A stretch of DNA of 64,000 nt, from positions 929,421-993,420 of the forward strand of contig PTFA01000312.1 in the NCBI GenBank assembly GCA_003342895.1. The letters are read 5' to 3'. The translations under genes were made by a program, and so were the position numbers. Of this stretch, positions 1 through 10,899 are shown in pieces (position 1 is the first letter of the stretch; each line of letters begins with the position of its first letter). Source of the DNA: Casuarius casuarius. Lineage: Eukaryota; Chordata; Aves; Casuariiformes; Casuariidae. The notes beneath the pieces were generated by a model that worked only from the letters and a program-made list of their open reading frames with translations, searched no databases and was not told the DNA's origin.

Positions 1-3000
1 TTTTATCTTTCATAGATATGGCCATAATAGTTGTGGTGTCCTGCTGTATGCTGTTTGAAGTAATAATTATAAATTGATCTAGGTGCCTGCAAGCAAAACT
101 GTTGTGCATGTTCTTCGTTGTGTTTTAAAACTAGTTCAGAGTGTGGTATAGCAGCTTGAAAGGCAATGTTATGACATTTTTAACAGGCCTGTAGGTGATG
201 AAAAAAGCAGAGCTATAATCAAATTTTCAAGGTGTTCCTCCCAAAGCATACCCTATTTAGAGTCTGCTTTTTCTATTGATCCCTTGACTGGGATTTCCCA
301 CTACTAGTTAGATTCAGTTCCCAGTCTTGGCAAGACTTTCCTTTTAGAGTAGAATGGGAGGTCGACTAGACAGAGTACTGGCTAGATGCTCTGGGGACTT
401 GGCACAGATTCGTAGTATGACTTTAGGCAGCTCCCTTTATTGGTATTTTTTATTGCAAGCCTATCAAACTCTCCTACCAGCTCCTCTAGGATTTTGAACA
501 AATGGATATTCGCAAACATATGTATAAACTTTAAAGCTACGTTTTTCCAGCTGTCCTCTGTAACCATGCAGTGAGAAGGTGTAATTTTCATTTAATTGCC
601 AGAGTACTGAAGCTGATCAGGGGATGGTTTAAAAATACCTGAAAAATATCATGAGAGCTAGCAGTGCTATTTAACAGACCTTGTTACTTCAGTTCTTTAG
701 CTGAAGAATGGGAATGGTACAGCCTGCTCAGTCACGTGAAAAGATTGTGGCAGAATTAGAAATAGTTTGATCTCAAGATTCTCAGTTAGCATCAGATGTC
801 ATGCTTTGTTTCTCTGAAAGCTAAGTTGTTTGGTTTGGTTTTTTTTGCCGTCAGTTGAGTTGGAGGTGGCAGAGGAAGGAGAGTGCACTGGTAAGCAGAT
901 GTATTAATGTGTACTTTGTGCAAATATTGAGTGTGCTGTGTAGGAACAACACAAAAAAATATTTCAGAGGAATTACATATACTGCCGAGGGTGGTACATT
1001 CTTTGCGTGTAATACTGTTCTAATGGTAGGAGTTAAAGAACAGGTTCTCTTATCCATTCAAATTCCTGTTTAAAAGCACCAGTTATTACTTAAGAATTCT
1101 CATCTGGAAATATTTATTTTTCCTCCTTCCCCTGGTCTTTGGGACTTTGAAGCACCCATGGGTTTTTTTATGTGAAAATATTTTGGGGAAAAAAAGCAGC
1201 ATTATATGAAACTATTTTGTAGCATGATAAAATAAACAGAACTTGCTCTGAGCAACTGGCCACTGTCCTCATAGTGGAAGCCTTGAAGCAGAGTTGGAAT
1301 AAAACAGCTGTGGAAACCTTTGAGATGATCTGAAGTGGCAGCACTTGCAGAAAGAAATTTTCTATTCAGGATCTTTGTTTCTGGGTAGTGCCACCACAGT
1401 CTGACTCTCCTTCAGAAGTAATGTGATTCAGTCAATGCTCTCAAAATTTTTGATTTCTTTTTTCAGTCACTTAGAGCAGGATTCACATGATCTAATTTCA
1501 GATAACTAAAAGTTGCACATCTGCATCTAAGAGAGTAGTTACCCTAGCCTGTCTTTACTGCCACTGGAGGCAAACTGACACTTCCGGAGAGCTGTTCCTC
1601 TGATGTCCTTTAGACACCAGTTTCAGGATGAAATGACTCTCCCCTCTTCAGGTGCCTTTTTGTCTCCTTCAGTGCCAAACGGAGGCTAGCGAATAGCTCA
1701 TGCTTGCATTTTATTTGCTGCCTACGTTGAATGGAGTGAATCCCCCTTTTTGTTTTGATGTTGTATAGTGTCTGTACTACGTAAAAACTTTGTCTCCTTA
1801 ATTAATAGTGTGTTTTTTAAAGGTAACTTTATTCTTTAAAGTCTATATTTAGGATGAATTCGTGATGACTGAAGACCAGGTCAGCCATTTGTGTTCTCTT
1901 TCTCTCCTTTGAGAGAGGTGTGAGACCTTCCTCCGAAGCTTACTGCTCTCAAAGGAATTCTGTCTGCCTCAGAAGGAGCTGAATTACTCCCCAAGTACAG
2001 GGTTATTTTTTTTTCTGAAGAGAGCTTGCCATGCCTGAAATACTCTTTTCCTCCCAATAAGGATGGAATTAGAAATGACAAGGAAAAGAGAACTGCCTGC
2101 TTATAGTCACAGCTGTGACAAGAACAGAGATAATTCCTGATTTGGAACACCCTGGCTTCTAGATTTTAAATCGTGCTGATTTATGTCACAGTGCTGTCTC
2201 TGAGTAATGTAATTCATCATTGATTAGTGAACATTAAGAGCCTGTTTCTAACCTCAACAAAACACCAGGAATGAGAAACATGTTGCATTGGAATTGTTCG
2301 GGTTTGGCAACAGAGGCCAAACCCAACTTGTTAGACTAAGAAGTCACACTTTACAGAGCAGTGCATCTTACAGTCAGGGGGAAAAGAAAATGAACTTCAA
2401 CTTGTCAGTACAAAGCAGTCCTTAAAGTACATAGCTGTTGCTTATTTGCTGTGGTCAGAGCTACACTGCTAGTGTTCAATGTGATTTTTGTCTTCAGGAA
2501 AAAATAATTAAAAAAAGGGGTGCTAATCCATTGGATTCTTTATTTGTCTGTGTGACTTTCTGGCTTTGGGATTAGTTTCTCAGCAGACAGCAAAGTAATA
2601 TTCCTTTCCACATTTTATATGGGTGATAGCTATCTGAGAAATAAGTTATATTTCACGTTGAAAATTCACAGCTGAATTAGTTAACAATCCAGCAGTTACC
2701 ACCCAGTATGAGCTGTTTGCTGGAATCTTCTGAAGTGTGAGGAGGTGCAGTGAAGACACACAGAGGTTGCAGGATGTACTTAAGCAAGTGAATCGTAGTT
2801 GCGAACAATGTGAAACAGTTAGGGATTATTACCAATGTGGTGTTTTAGAGGAATTTCACTTCATGCTTGAGTTTATCTGGTGTTTGTTTTTTAGTACGTG
2901 GAATCTGTCAACATTATTGACAGACTACATTAGCACTAATAAAAGGTGCTAAATTGATTTTCTTGGAGACTGAGGTCTTTTAATAGCCAAAAAGAAATCG

Positions 3001-6000
3001 CATAGATGGAGCTCAGTTTCTAGATGGCAGCAAATCATCAGAACAGCATGTGGGCAGCTCCTACTTGAATCTGCAGCATGCATGTGGTATTTGTGACTAA
3101 GTGGGGGCCAATGTGGATTTCGTTTCTGCTGTTGCTTTCTCAGCTTATTTCTCCTTCCTTTTGCCTCTCTGCTGTGAAATGCTGTTCTTATTAAGGCACA
3201 AAAGGGTTTACCATCAGTTTCTGTTTCAGACTATTTAATGTGGGGGAATCCTTTCACACATAAAAGCGGTGGTGATTGTGTTGGATCAGTGTGTCTGCTC
3301 TCAGTCATTGCTGTGGCTTTATTATTGCATCTTCCTCAGCTTTCGCCTTGCTTTCCACTTCACTGGTTTTTTAATCTGTAGTGAAATCCATTATTTTAAG
3401 GAGCTGGCTTTCTTAGTGACTTATGCACCATCTGCTATTTTACTTTCTTTTCCATTTATATAGTTTTTATTTGCAATTTAATAAGTTCTGCAGATATCTG
3501 CTGCTTTAATTATGGTGAAACGTGTATTTCCTGAGCAATCTGGGGCTTATTTAGTACCATAAACCATCTTGATATTTATCATGTAATGGTGCATGAGGTA
3601 AGACTAGAGTATGGTAATGTGCCTTTCTGGCTTCAAAATCTCTTAATCTGTGTCTGCTGATTTGTCTTTCATTTACCTCATAATGCTGCTTTTCACAGGC
3701 ACTATATTTTTGTGTACAGGGCATTAACACGTATTTGTTCAAAATACTGCAACATGAAGAAGAAAGTGTCGCAAATTTAAAATTGTTCAAACCCTATCAA
3801 ATTTGCTGGCTTTTGGGAAGTGTTAATTTTGCATAAAATGTTAGATAGTCTGCATATGTCTAGAAAGAGATCAGATTAACACTTTCCCAAATGATCGTTC
3901 TCAAGGTGTGTTAAATGTGCAGTGTATTTTTCCCTCTTGCCACATTCAGGAACAAGCAAGTCTTAGACTTTCAGTTACTTTTCACCTGGTCGTGTTGCCA
4001 TAACATACAGTAGAAATAATTTTTGTCAGGAATGCTGCCTGTGAAATTTGGCTTTGAAGTGGCTTCAATTTCCCTGATTTCCCTGAATCCTAGAATCACA
4101 ATGTATATTTAAGAAGTGTCCGTCCTGCTTCCTTTCAGCTATATACCTGCCAGTGATAGGACACTATTTATGCTAACATGAATTACTTAAGCTGTTTACT
4201 CTGCTGACTTATGGAGGTATGATGCTTAGTGCATAACTGGCAAAACCTTTTAAGCTCTCAGATAGAAGGTGTTGCGAGTGCAAAGTATTTTTTGCAGTTT
4301 CATTTTTTGCTTTATTTCCAGTTGTCATTGACCTCAAGTCTTCTTGAATCTCTCTAGAGAAGAAACACGTGAACTTATCTGGCTTGGTTCTCCATTAGAT
4401 TCCTTCAAATGCTTTATTGCACAGCACTTCAGCTCTTGAAGGGATAATTACCTCACATAGTAAATCCTACCTAAATTGAATTTGATCCATTTTTTTTTTT
4501 CTGACTTGAGCTGTCTAATTACTGTTTTCCCCACAGGAGCAAATCAAACCATTTCAGTTCCTCTCCACATGTGATATAGTGAAGGTTTTAAGATCTTAAA
4601 CTACCGGACAGAAAACCTCACCTCTTGCAGTACTCAAGAACTGGCTGTTCTTTCACTGTTAGCATTTATTCTGTCTGATGGATCAGAGAATTGTATGTGC
4701 ATTTGGCAAATTAAACCTGGACCACAGGTAGCACGCAAATTTGGATCTTAGGCTACTTGCATGCCAAGGCTGGTACCTTTTATAGGCTGTGCCCTTGTGC
4801 TAGAAAGGTGACAGCAGCGATCTTGTGGTTTTGTGTAAACTCCCTGCAGTTCATAGGCAAGTTGCCAGTGCAAATCCTTCAGTTGAAGTGGGTTGCCAAT
4901 AACAGCACCCTTGTTAGAGTACAGGGCGAATCAGTTTATTCTAGACAGTAATCTATCTACATAATTATGGTGGAAATGAGAGTCATAAATATACTTAAGT
5001 CTTTGGAAATGGCTGTCTTCGTGAAAATTTTTCACAGGGTGGAAATTAGGATTAATTCTAGAGGAGAACTGACCTTAAAAGCCCCTTACAGTTGACCTTC
5101 AAACCACCATTCTTTTCAGCTACTGAAAAACATTTGCTAAAATTTAATAGAAAAGATCATTGAAACTTGACCAATATTATAAAAATCCTAAAACTGTTTT
5201 TTTCCCCTGACTTCCCTTCATTTATACAGATGTACTCAAGAAAGCCAGAACAATGTCTGTTACTTTTGTAATGGACAGTGAGGTCCAAGATGCAAAATTA
5301 GCGTGAAAATCATGCATAAGTATTTACTGTTTCTTTTTTCTATTTTATTTTTCCTGATTCAACTCATCTAAAAAAACCCCAGAACAGCAAGTTGAGTTGG
5401 AGGTGTTAAACATTTGCAACGAATGACTTTTCTTTTAGACAAGGTTGTAGGAAGCCCTACTTACACAACTAAGTATTTTTGAGTGCTGTGCTACATCTTT
5501 TTATCAGATTAAAAAAGACATCAGAATTAGCCTTGGAGCAACTCTAATTTTTGAAAGCTTGTTCATTATGCAGTAGTGCGAACTAGGCAAAATCTCCTTT
5601 TGATGTTTTTTTTGTTGCTTGGATTCCCACTAAAGTGCTTTCTATTTATTATTTACTTCTTGCACAGGTACTGAAAACCTCTTCTCTTCAGTGTTTCTCA
5701 TGTAAAAAGTTTCCCTGCAGTGAGAAATAAAATTCCTTAAAAATTTATTGTGTGGGTTTCAACATCAAACACAATTTAGAATTGTTTGCTAAATCTGGCT
5801 TTTTGTTTATTTCAGTTCTTCTAGGTACCCACACTTTGGGGAATTAACATATCCATGTCTTCCTTAATGTCAGTTTGTCTTCTCTCATGGCAAAATGAAG
5901 GCCAGTGCATGCTGTTGACACACAGGTGAATTAAGAATAGCTGAAGCTAGAAGACCCATTTTCAAACCCTGTATCCAAAAATCAGAAGTGTACTAGGAGA

Positions 6001-6590
6001 GCAGGAAAGGTTTGTTTGTTGGCCTCTTCTGCCCTGTTCTGGTTGAGCAAAATGCCACCCTCATGGCAGGGTGTTAATTTCTTTGCCTGAGAAGGATCTT
6101 TCCCAGATTTTGTCCCCCAAAAGTCTTTTTAAAGCATACTTTAATTGTAGGCCTCTAACAACATAAACGGCCGCAGCTGCTGAACCAAGTAAGAGCTGTT
6201 TCTGTCCAAGTTCTTTAAGCTTGTTCTCTGCAGGAAGCAATGGACTGCAGTCCAGGCTTCCTGCCATTCCTGCAGTCTCCTAAGCTCCTCCCTATGGGGA
6301 TTTCACTCTTCAGCCATTTGCGCTGAAAACAGACAAAGGTCAGGAGGTTTGGTTAAAGCTGATGCTGTGTCCTTTGCTTGGGTTTTAATGTAGGAGACAC
6401 AGACTATTTGGTATGGCAAGAGATCACACACATTAGTGGCTTCCTACAAGAGACTCCTAACCCGTTGGTTAGCACTGTTGGTGATGGTCCAATATTCATT
6501 TCATTAATAACAATCCATAGTCTGTGTTTCATGGAGTTGATACCTCTTCCATTGGTAGATTTCTTTCTAGCTTTTGTCCATATACATTTT
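1..6590. other. Unique non-coding DNA, AT-leaning
   Basis: No exon, RNA gene or identifiable repeat is seen here. Open frames are all under 90 codons and overlap on both strands, as expected by chance. The stretch contains short T runs (for example 4490-4500) but no tandem array. A 16-base string at 853-868 recurs at 5390-5405, which is about what chance allows in 64 kb. It could be intron or intergenic DNA. Confidence 0.6.
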
Positions 6591-6599
6591 TATAACAGG

Positions 6600-6830
6600 T
6601 TGTGTATGTGTATCCGCTTATGAGTATACACACATATGTAGATGTGCACATGCAAGTGTGTGTGTAAAAATATATATCTATATATGTGTGATTTTTTTTA
6701 TATATATACACACATATACATATATACACACACACATATACATACATATATACGCATACATATATATGCATACATATATACGCATACATATATATGTGTG
6801 TGTGTGTGTATATATATATGTAAACACACA
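6600..6830. repeat. TA/TG/CA compound microsatellite with 14-bp higher-order units
   Basis: The tract is almost pure alternating purine-pyrimidine: TG-rich, then TA, then CA-rich, then a 14-bp core, then TG and TA again. In the core, 6741-6796 holds four contiguous 14-mers that alternate exactly between CATACATATATACG and CATACATATATATG, so the true period is 28 bp with two copies. The CA-rich arm at about 6717-6740 is the reverse complement of the TG-rich arm at about 6790-6820, so the tract could fold into a long hairpin or cruciform, and such alternation also favours Z-DNA. Frames of about 100 codons on both strands, rich in Y, I, H and T, are products of the repeat and not genes. Confidence 0.95.
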
Positions 6831-8274
6831 TCTCCAAATCAAGCAGTGCTTATTCACAGAAAATTCCTGTCTTGGTTAACGGTTGCCTTACCTTTGGAAG
6901 AAGTAGCGATGATACTCAGTTGCTTTCAGGGTAAATCTTTGTAAAATCGGGGTAAAGCTCTGTAATTGTGAGCAACAGTTAAGGACAGGAAATGAAAAAG
7001 AATACGGGAGCCGCTTGAAAACACGAGTGGGTATCTGTGAAGAGCTCTGCAGTTGGTAATTATACTGGAATCTGGATGGGTCACCTGGACTAGCACTCTC
7101 AATTTTGGGGAAATGGCAGCAGACTCTTTAATAGCTATAAGTCCCTGCAATGTTTTGGGTTCCAGAAGAGCATCTCAAATGAGAATTTTCCTTGAGAGCC
7201 CTTTATTAAATTATTCAGATACTTTCTGTTCTACATAAAGAACCTAAGGAAGTACAGTGCTCCTAAACTCAAGTGTGTTTCTTTCACTATTCTTCCAGAA
7301 GGACAGAAAAGGTGCTTTGGGGCTTATTTATGTGGGAATGAGTATATGCTCTGAAGTAGGATGCAGATATATGGCATACAAATCAGTCTGTTACAACTCC
7401 CAGTGCAGACTTTTCTAGGGTCTCTCCACCCTAGTAGGACAGTGCTGGATAGGCATACCCAATATCACTTTAGATGCTCTTGGTCTTCTAATATTTTTCT
7501 CTCTGTGGTCTTCCCACCTTATAATATAAACCTTTATAAATGCTATTTTGAACACAACAGGTCCTTAAATTTGTGTGTGGGGAGGGAATTGTGTGGTTGA
7601 AAACTCCAATTCTGAACTTGGAAATCCTTGCCTGGGCATGTTGTCTTTCAAAATGCCTGTTGTCTATGGATGACTAATATCTAATCTCTCTCTGGTTCAA
7701 TCTTTTGATCTAAGTCTGTGGCAAGATTTGTAGGATACTGGTCAGTAACTCAGTGGCTGACAAGTTTGGCCCTAGAAGTGCAGCCTAGAGAGCAGTCTAG
7801 GCCTTGCCCAGGACTCACTGGTAGTCTCTAGACCCACTAAGGGCTTGGCGGGGGGAAGCAGCCCTGTGAGGGGGGAGAGAACAGACGAAGCTGCCTGAAG
7901 CGCGGTGAAGGTCTTGGTATTCTACCCTGCCAGGGGCAGGGAGGTGGCTGTGCTTTATGAAGATTGAAGGGGTAATTGAAAGGAAAGGGATGATGGAAGC
8001 CCTTCTCCTTGGTTAAGGGAGAGCAGTGCAAATGGAACCATATAATTCCATAAGTAAACCATTCAATTTGCTGAGTTTGTTATTACTAATTATTATTAAG
8101 ATCTAAATTTCTGCTGACTTAGTTGACATGGTTTCAGGCATTGCAGCCCCGCAGTGCTCTGGAACAAGAGTTACAGAATGGCCAAAACATTCAGCAGGCT
8201 CTTTCGTAATTTTTAGGTGAATTCTAATTCATCAGTGAGAATCCCAAACCTGTTAAGTGTGTTTCTGACTGCAG

Positions 8275-8300
8275 GTTTGTTTTGTTTTGTTTTGTTTTTT
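8275..8300 (+). repeat. (TTTTG)n microsatellite
   Basis: About five uninterrupted TTTTG units run into a short T tract. Such arrays are common in vertebrate introns. No function is inferred. Confidence 0.85.
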
Positions 8301-9007
8301 TAATTTTGTCTTCCTTAAATAGCTCTTATTCTTGTGTGTTCCCTCATGTGGCATCTCTGTCTGTTTTAGGACATCGTTGGAGAGGTCCTTACCTGCATCT
8401 GGGGTTGTGTGTGTCAGACCAGAGCCTCCTACCTCCAAGCAGGAAGTTCTGGAAAGCCAGGCAGCCTCAAGGAGAGATGAAAAACATCATTTTGGGCAAG
8501 TAATTATTTTTTTCTCACTATTGGCATTTGTTGTCTTTAATATTTGATTAATTTGGGACTTAAATAATGTTTTTAAAAGGAACTTTTAAAGCTAATAAGC
8601 AACTGCAGGCAAAGATGAATGTGAAGCTGTGTTCTCTCTAACAGCTTCAGGTTCCAGCAGAGCTGCTGTAGTAGAAGAAATGTTTCCAGCAAACTAAGCA
8701 GTATAAACAATCAGTCGAATGCAAAACAATTAGTCACGAAACTTACTTTGAAAAATGTTGAAAGGTTTTTATTTATTTATTTTTTTACTTGGTGCTTATG
8801 TTAGCATATGTAAGATGCAATACTTCTTAATTATATGATTATTTAATATTATAGTAGAAGCAGGAATTAGAAACTAAACATTTGACCTTATCAAAAGGTT
8901 ATTATTTTGCTATGTTTTGGGTTTCTAAGAAGGAAAATATAACCTGTTTTTACATCGACCTGCATGTGGGGTTCAACAAAACTTCAGAAGGCCAGAGTTT
9001 TCCAGAG

Positions 9008-9034
9008 AAATAAAAAAAATAAAAAATAAAAAAG
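9008..9034 (+). repeat. A-rich simple repeat
   Basis: A runs of five to eight bases are separated by single T bases. No LINE or retrocopy sequence lies directly upstream, so this is better read as a simple repeat than as a poly-A tail of an insertion. Confidence 0.8.
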
Positions 9035-9584
9035 TGAACTGTCTTTGTATGAAACTATAAAGGATAAGAAAGAGTTGTGACTGCCACTGTGATACCCGCT
9101 TCAGAGGCGGGCAGTTACTCTCATATCCCCCTCCTACTTTTGCCAAATCACTAGGCTGGTTTGAACATTATGAGTTTAAAAAAAAGAGGAGGGGGAAATA
9201 GGATATGTGTTCTTGCTTTTTATACTTTGAGCTTTTAGGTTGTTCTTAGCGCTCAGTGATGGGTCTTGTGTTTTTTTGCTTTTTGGTTTTTTACATTTTT
9301 TATGATAAAAAGGGCTGAAAGCATATTTTTTTCTAATTATATTTATTCCCCCCTTCCTGCTCCTCCATCTCCCAACTTAACTCTTAATTACTCTGTTGTT
9401 ATTACACTAACTTTAACTAGAAACTCTACCAGACTGAATTTGGAGACCTGATGTTAGATGAATTGGGTTTGAGGATGTGATGAGACTTACAAAGGAAAAT
9501 AGGATGTTACTAAAGGAGTTTTTTTTTTTTTAAAGTTTCCTTTTGTTGTTTACCTTTTCACTGTTTTTTTTCTTTAAGAAGCTG

Positions 9585-9608
9585 TTGTACACACAAGTGT
9601 GTGTGTAC
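9585..9608. other. Perfect 10-bp inverted repeat with 4-base loop
   Basis: TTGTACACAC at 9585-9594 is the exact reverse complement of GTGTGTACAA at 9599-9608, with AAGT between. It is partly a by-product of a short CA/TG run. It is too short for a microRNA precursor, and no function is inferred. Confidence 0.8.
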
Positions 9609-10044
9609 AATAGTTTTACAAATATGTATGTATAAAAAATACAGTATAATTATGGGTGGTAAAAATATCTAGGAGACAAATGATGTACATCCTATCGAAT
9701 AAATGCAGTCAAAAAATAGATCCTGATAGTCCTTATCACCTCTGTGCATGCTGTTGCTGGCACCCTGTAACATCATTTAACTCAGTAAATAATCCTGATG
9801 ATTAATGCACCAAAAGTAATAAATGGCGTGTCTCTGCTGCTGTTCCTCCAGTGAGGCTTAAGGGACATTTTATTCCACTTGCCACTCCACTGGTGGCAAC
9901 AGTTGTTACAGAAGGTGGCATGCCTGCTGGGAGATCCTAAGAAACCAGGAGCTGTTCGTATCTAGCTACTTCTCAGATTGTGACCAAGCTTGAAAAGAGG
10001 TTATAACAGTGTAAGGCACAACACTGAGCTTATACAACTGTGCT

Positions 10045-10100
10045 CTGTTGCCCATTTTAAGAAGCACCAACAGAGGCATAGGAAGTGTATCAGTCAGTAC
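10045..10100 (-). repeat. Possible degraded MIR SINE scrap
   Basis: The stretch starts CCCATTTTAAGAAG and continues with a segment resembling the antisense MIR tail (CCATTTTACAG, then a GAGGCACAGAG-like stretch; here CAGAGGCATAGGAAG). The similarity is short and has several mismatches, so it may be chance. Confidence 0.3.
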
Positions 10101-10449
10101 AGTGAATGACCAGATTGACATGTCAGGTTGAGCTGCTCAGCATGCTGGCTGTATTTCTAGCTGCTGAGGGAAAAGGATGTTGTTAGTGAGTTATCTCAAG
10201 CCTGCTCAAATCAAAATAAAATGTCCCTTTTTTGTAAGTGTAGGCTCTGCTTCTTCAGTATCTAAACTTTGGCAACGGGATGTGTACCCATCCTCTAACA
10301 TGTTTTCGTTTCCCTCAGTTTTCCCATAAGGGAGTCACAGGCTTTTAAGAAACTTGTATGCTTTTGTGTTTGCTCCCACACCATAATATTCACACTAGAG
10401 CAAACAAAATAGAGATAGGAAGGATGGATATAATGCACGAATAGCAGCC

Positions 10450-10880
10450 TTACAGTTAGCATTGCTGAAGCCTCTTGACAGCATAATGTCCAGTTTGGGA
10501 CACTGAGCCTGAAGAAAATTCCAGGGAATCGAAAGCATGACCAGCGAGGGAGACCTGAAAGATTTTGCTGAGTTTAGTGAGGAGAAGACTGGAATGTTTA
10601 AAAGACAATGAGAAAGAAGAAAAGGAAAATTTGTTTTCCATGGCTGTGGTGGACATGGCAAGAAATAATGGGCTCGCATTGCAGCATGAGAGATTTCTCT
10701 GCGCTTATGGGGAAAAATATACCAGGAAAGATAGCTCAGTGCTGCAGTAGGTTGCCTGGGGAGGCCATGAGTCCCTTATTGGAGGCTGATAAGAGCAGGT
10801 GAGACAAATCTGTCAGGAACGGTTTGTGTCTAGCTGGTCTTGTCTGAGGCAGGGGGATAAGTTTGGGCAAGTTCTCAGCT
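10450..10880 (+). mobile_element. Ancient CR1 LINE 3' end, sense strand
   Basis: A non-LTR retrotransposon remnant of the CR1 family, truncated at its 5' side. The order of landmarks matches the end of CR1: a stretch like the 'cagttttggg' part near 10492, a GAGGAGAAGACTGGAATG segment where the family has its 'cctggagaagag' motif (about 10580), a GCTGCAGTAGGTTGCCTGGGG segment matching 'caggctgcccaggga' (about 10741), and a 3' tail with CTGTCAGGAACGGT, then a GAGGCAGGGG-like run (10810-10858). The reading frame is broken, so it is long dead. It most resembles the old CR1 lineages shared by turtles, crocodilians and birds rather than young avian copies. The exact 5' edge is uncertain. A 13-base C run starts just past the 3' end. 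Confidence 0.75.
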
Positions 10881-10886
10881 ACTGCT

Positions 10887-10899
10887 CCCCCCCCCCCCC
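10887..10899 (+). repeat. C13 homopolymer followed by T run
   Basis: Thirteen C bases are followed directly by eight T bases. The tract sits about 10 bases beyond the inferred 3' end of the CR1 remnant, but no mechanism linking the two is evident. The length is likely polymorphic or misassembled. Confidence 0.9.

Larger units (their letters stand above)
6840..10440. other. Unique non-coding DNA with minor simple repeats
   Basis: No exon is supported. The stretch near 7800-8000 is somewhat richer in G and C but has few CpG dinucleotides and no promoter signature. Small simple repeats are present: a TTTTG array (8275-8300), a TTTA-rich run (about 8766-8788) and an A-rich run (9008-9034). A perfect 10-bp inverted repeat is listed separately. 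Confidence 0.6.

Noticed and set aside
853..5405. Exact 16-base repeat at 853-868 and 5390-5405
   Set aside because: About half an exact 16-base match is expected by chance in 64 kb, and the flanks do not align.
6529..6944. Three overlapping frames of about 100 codons rich in Y, I, H and T
   Set aside because: They are translations of the TA/CA/TG microsatellite in several phases.
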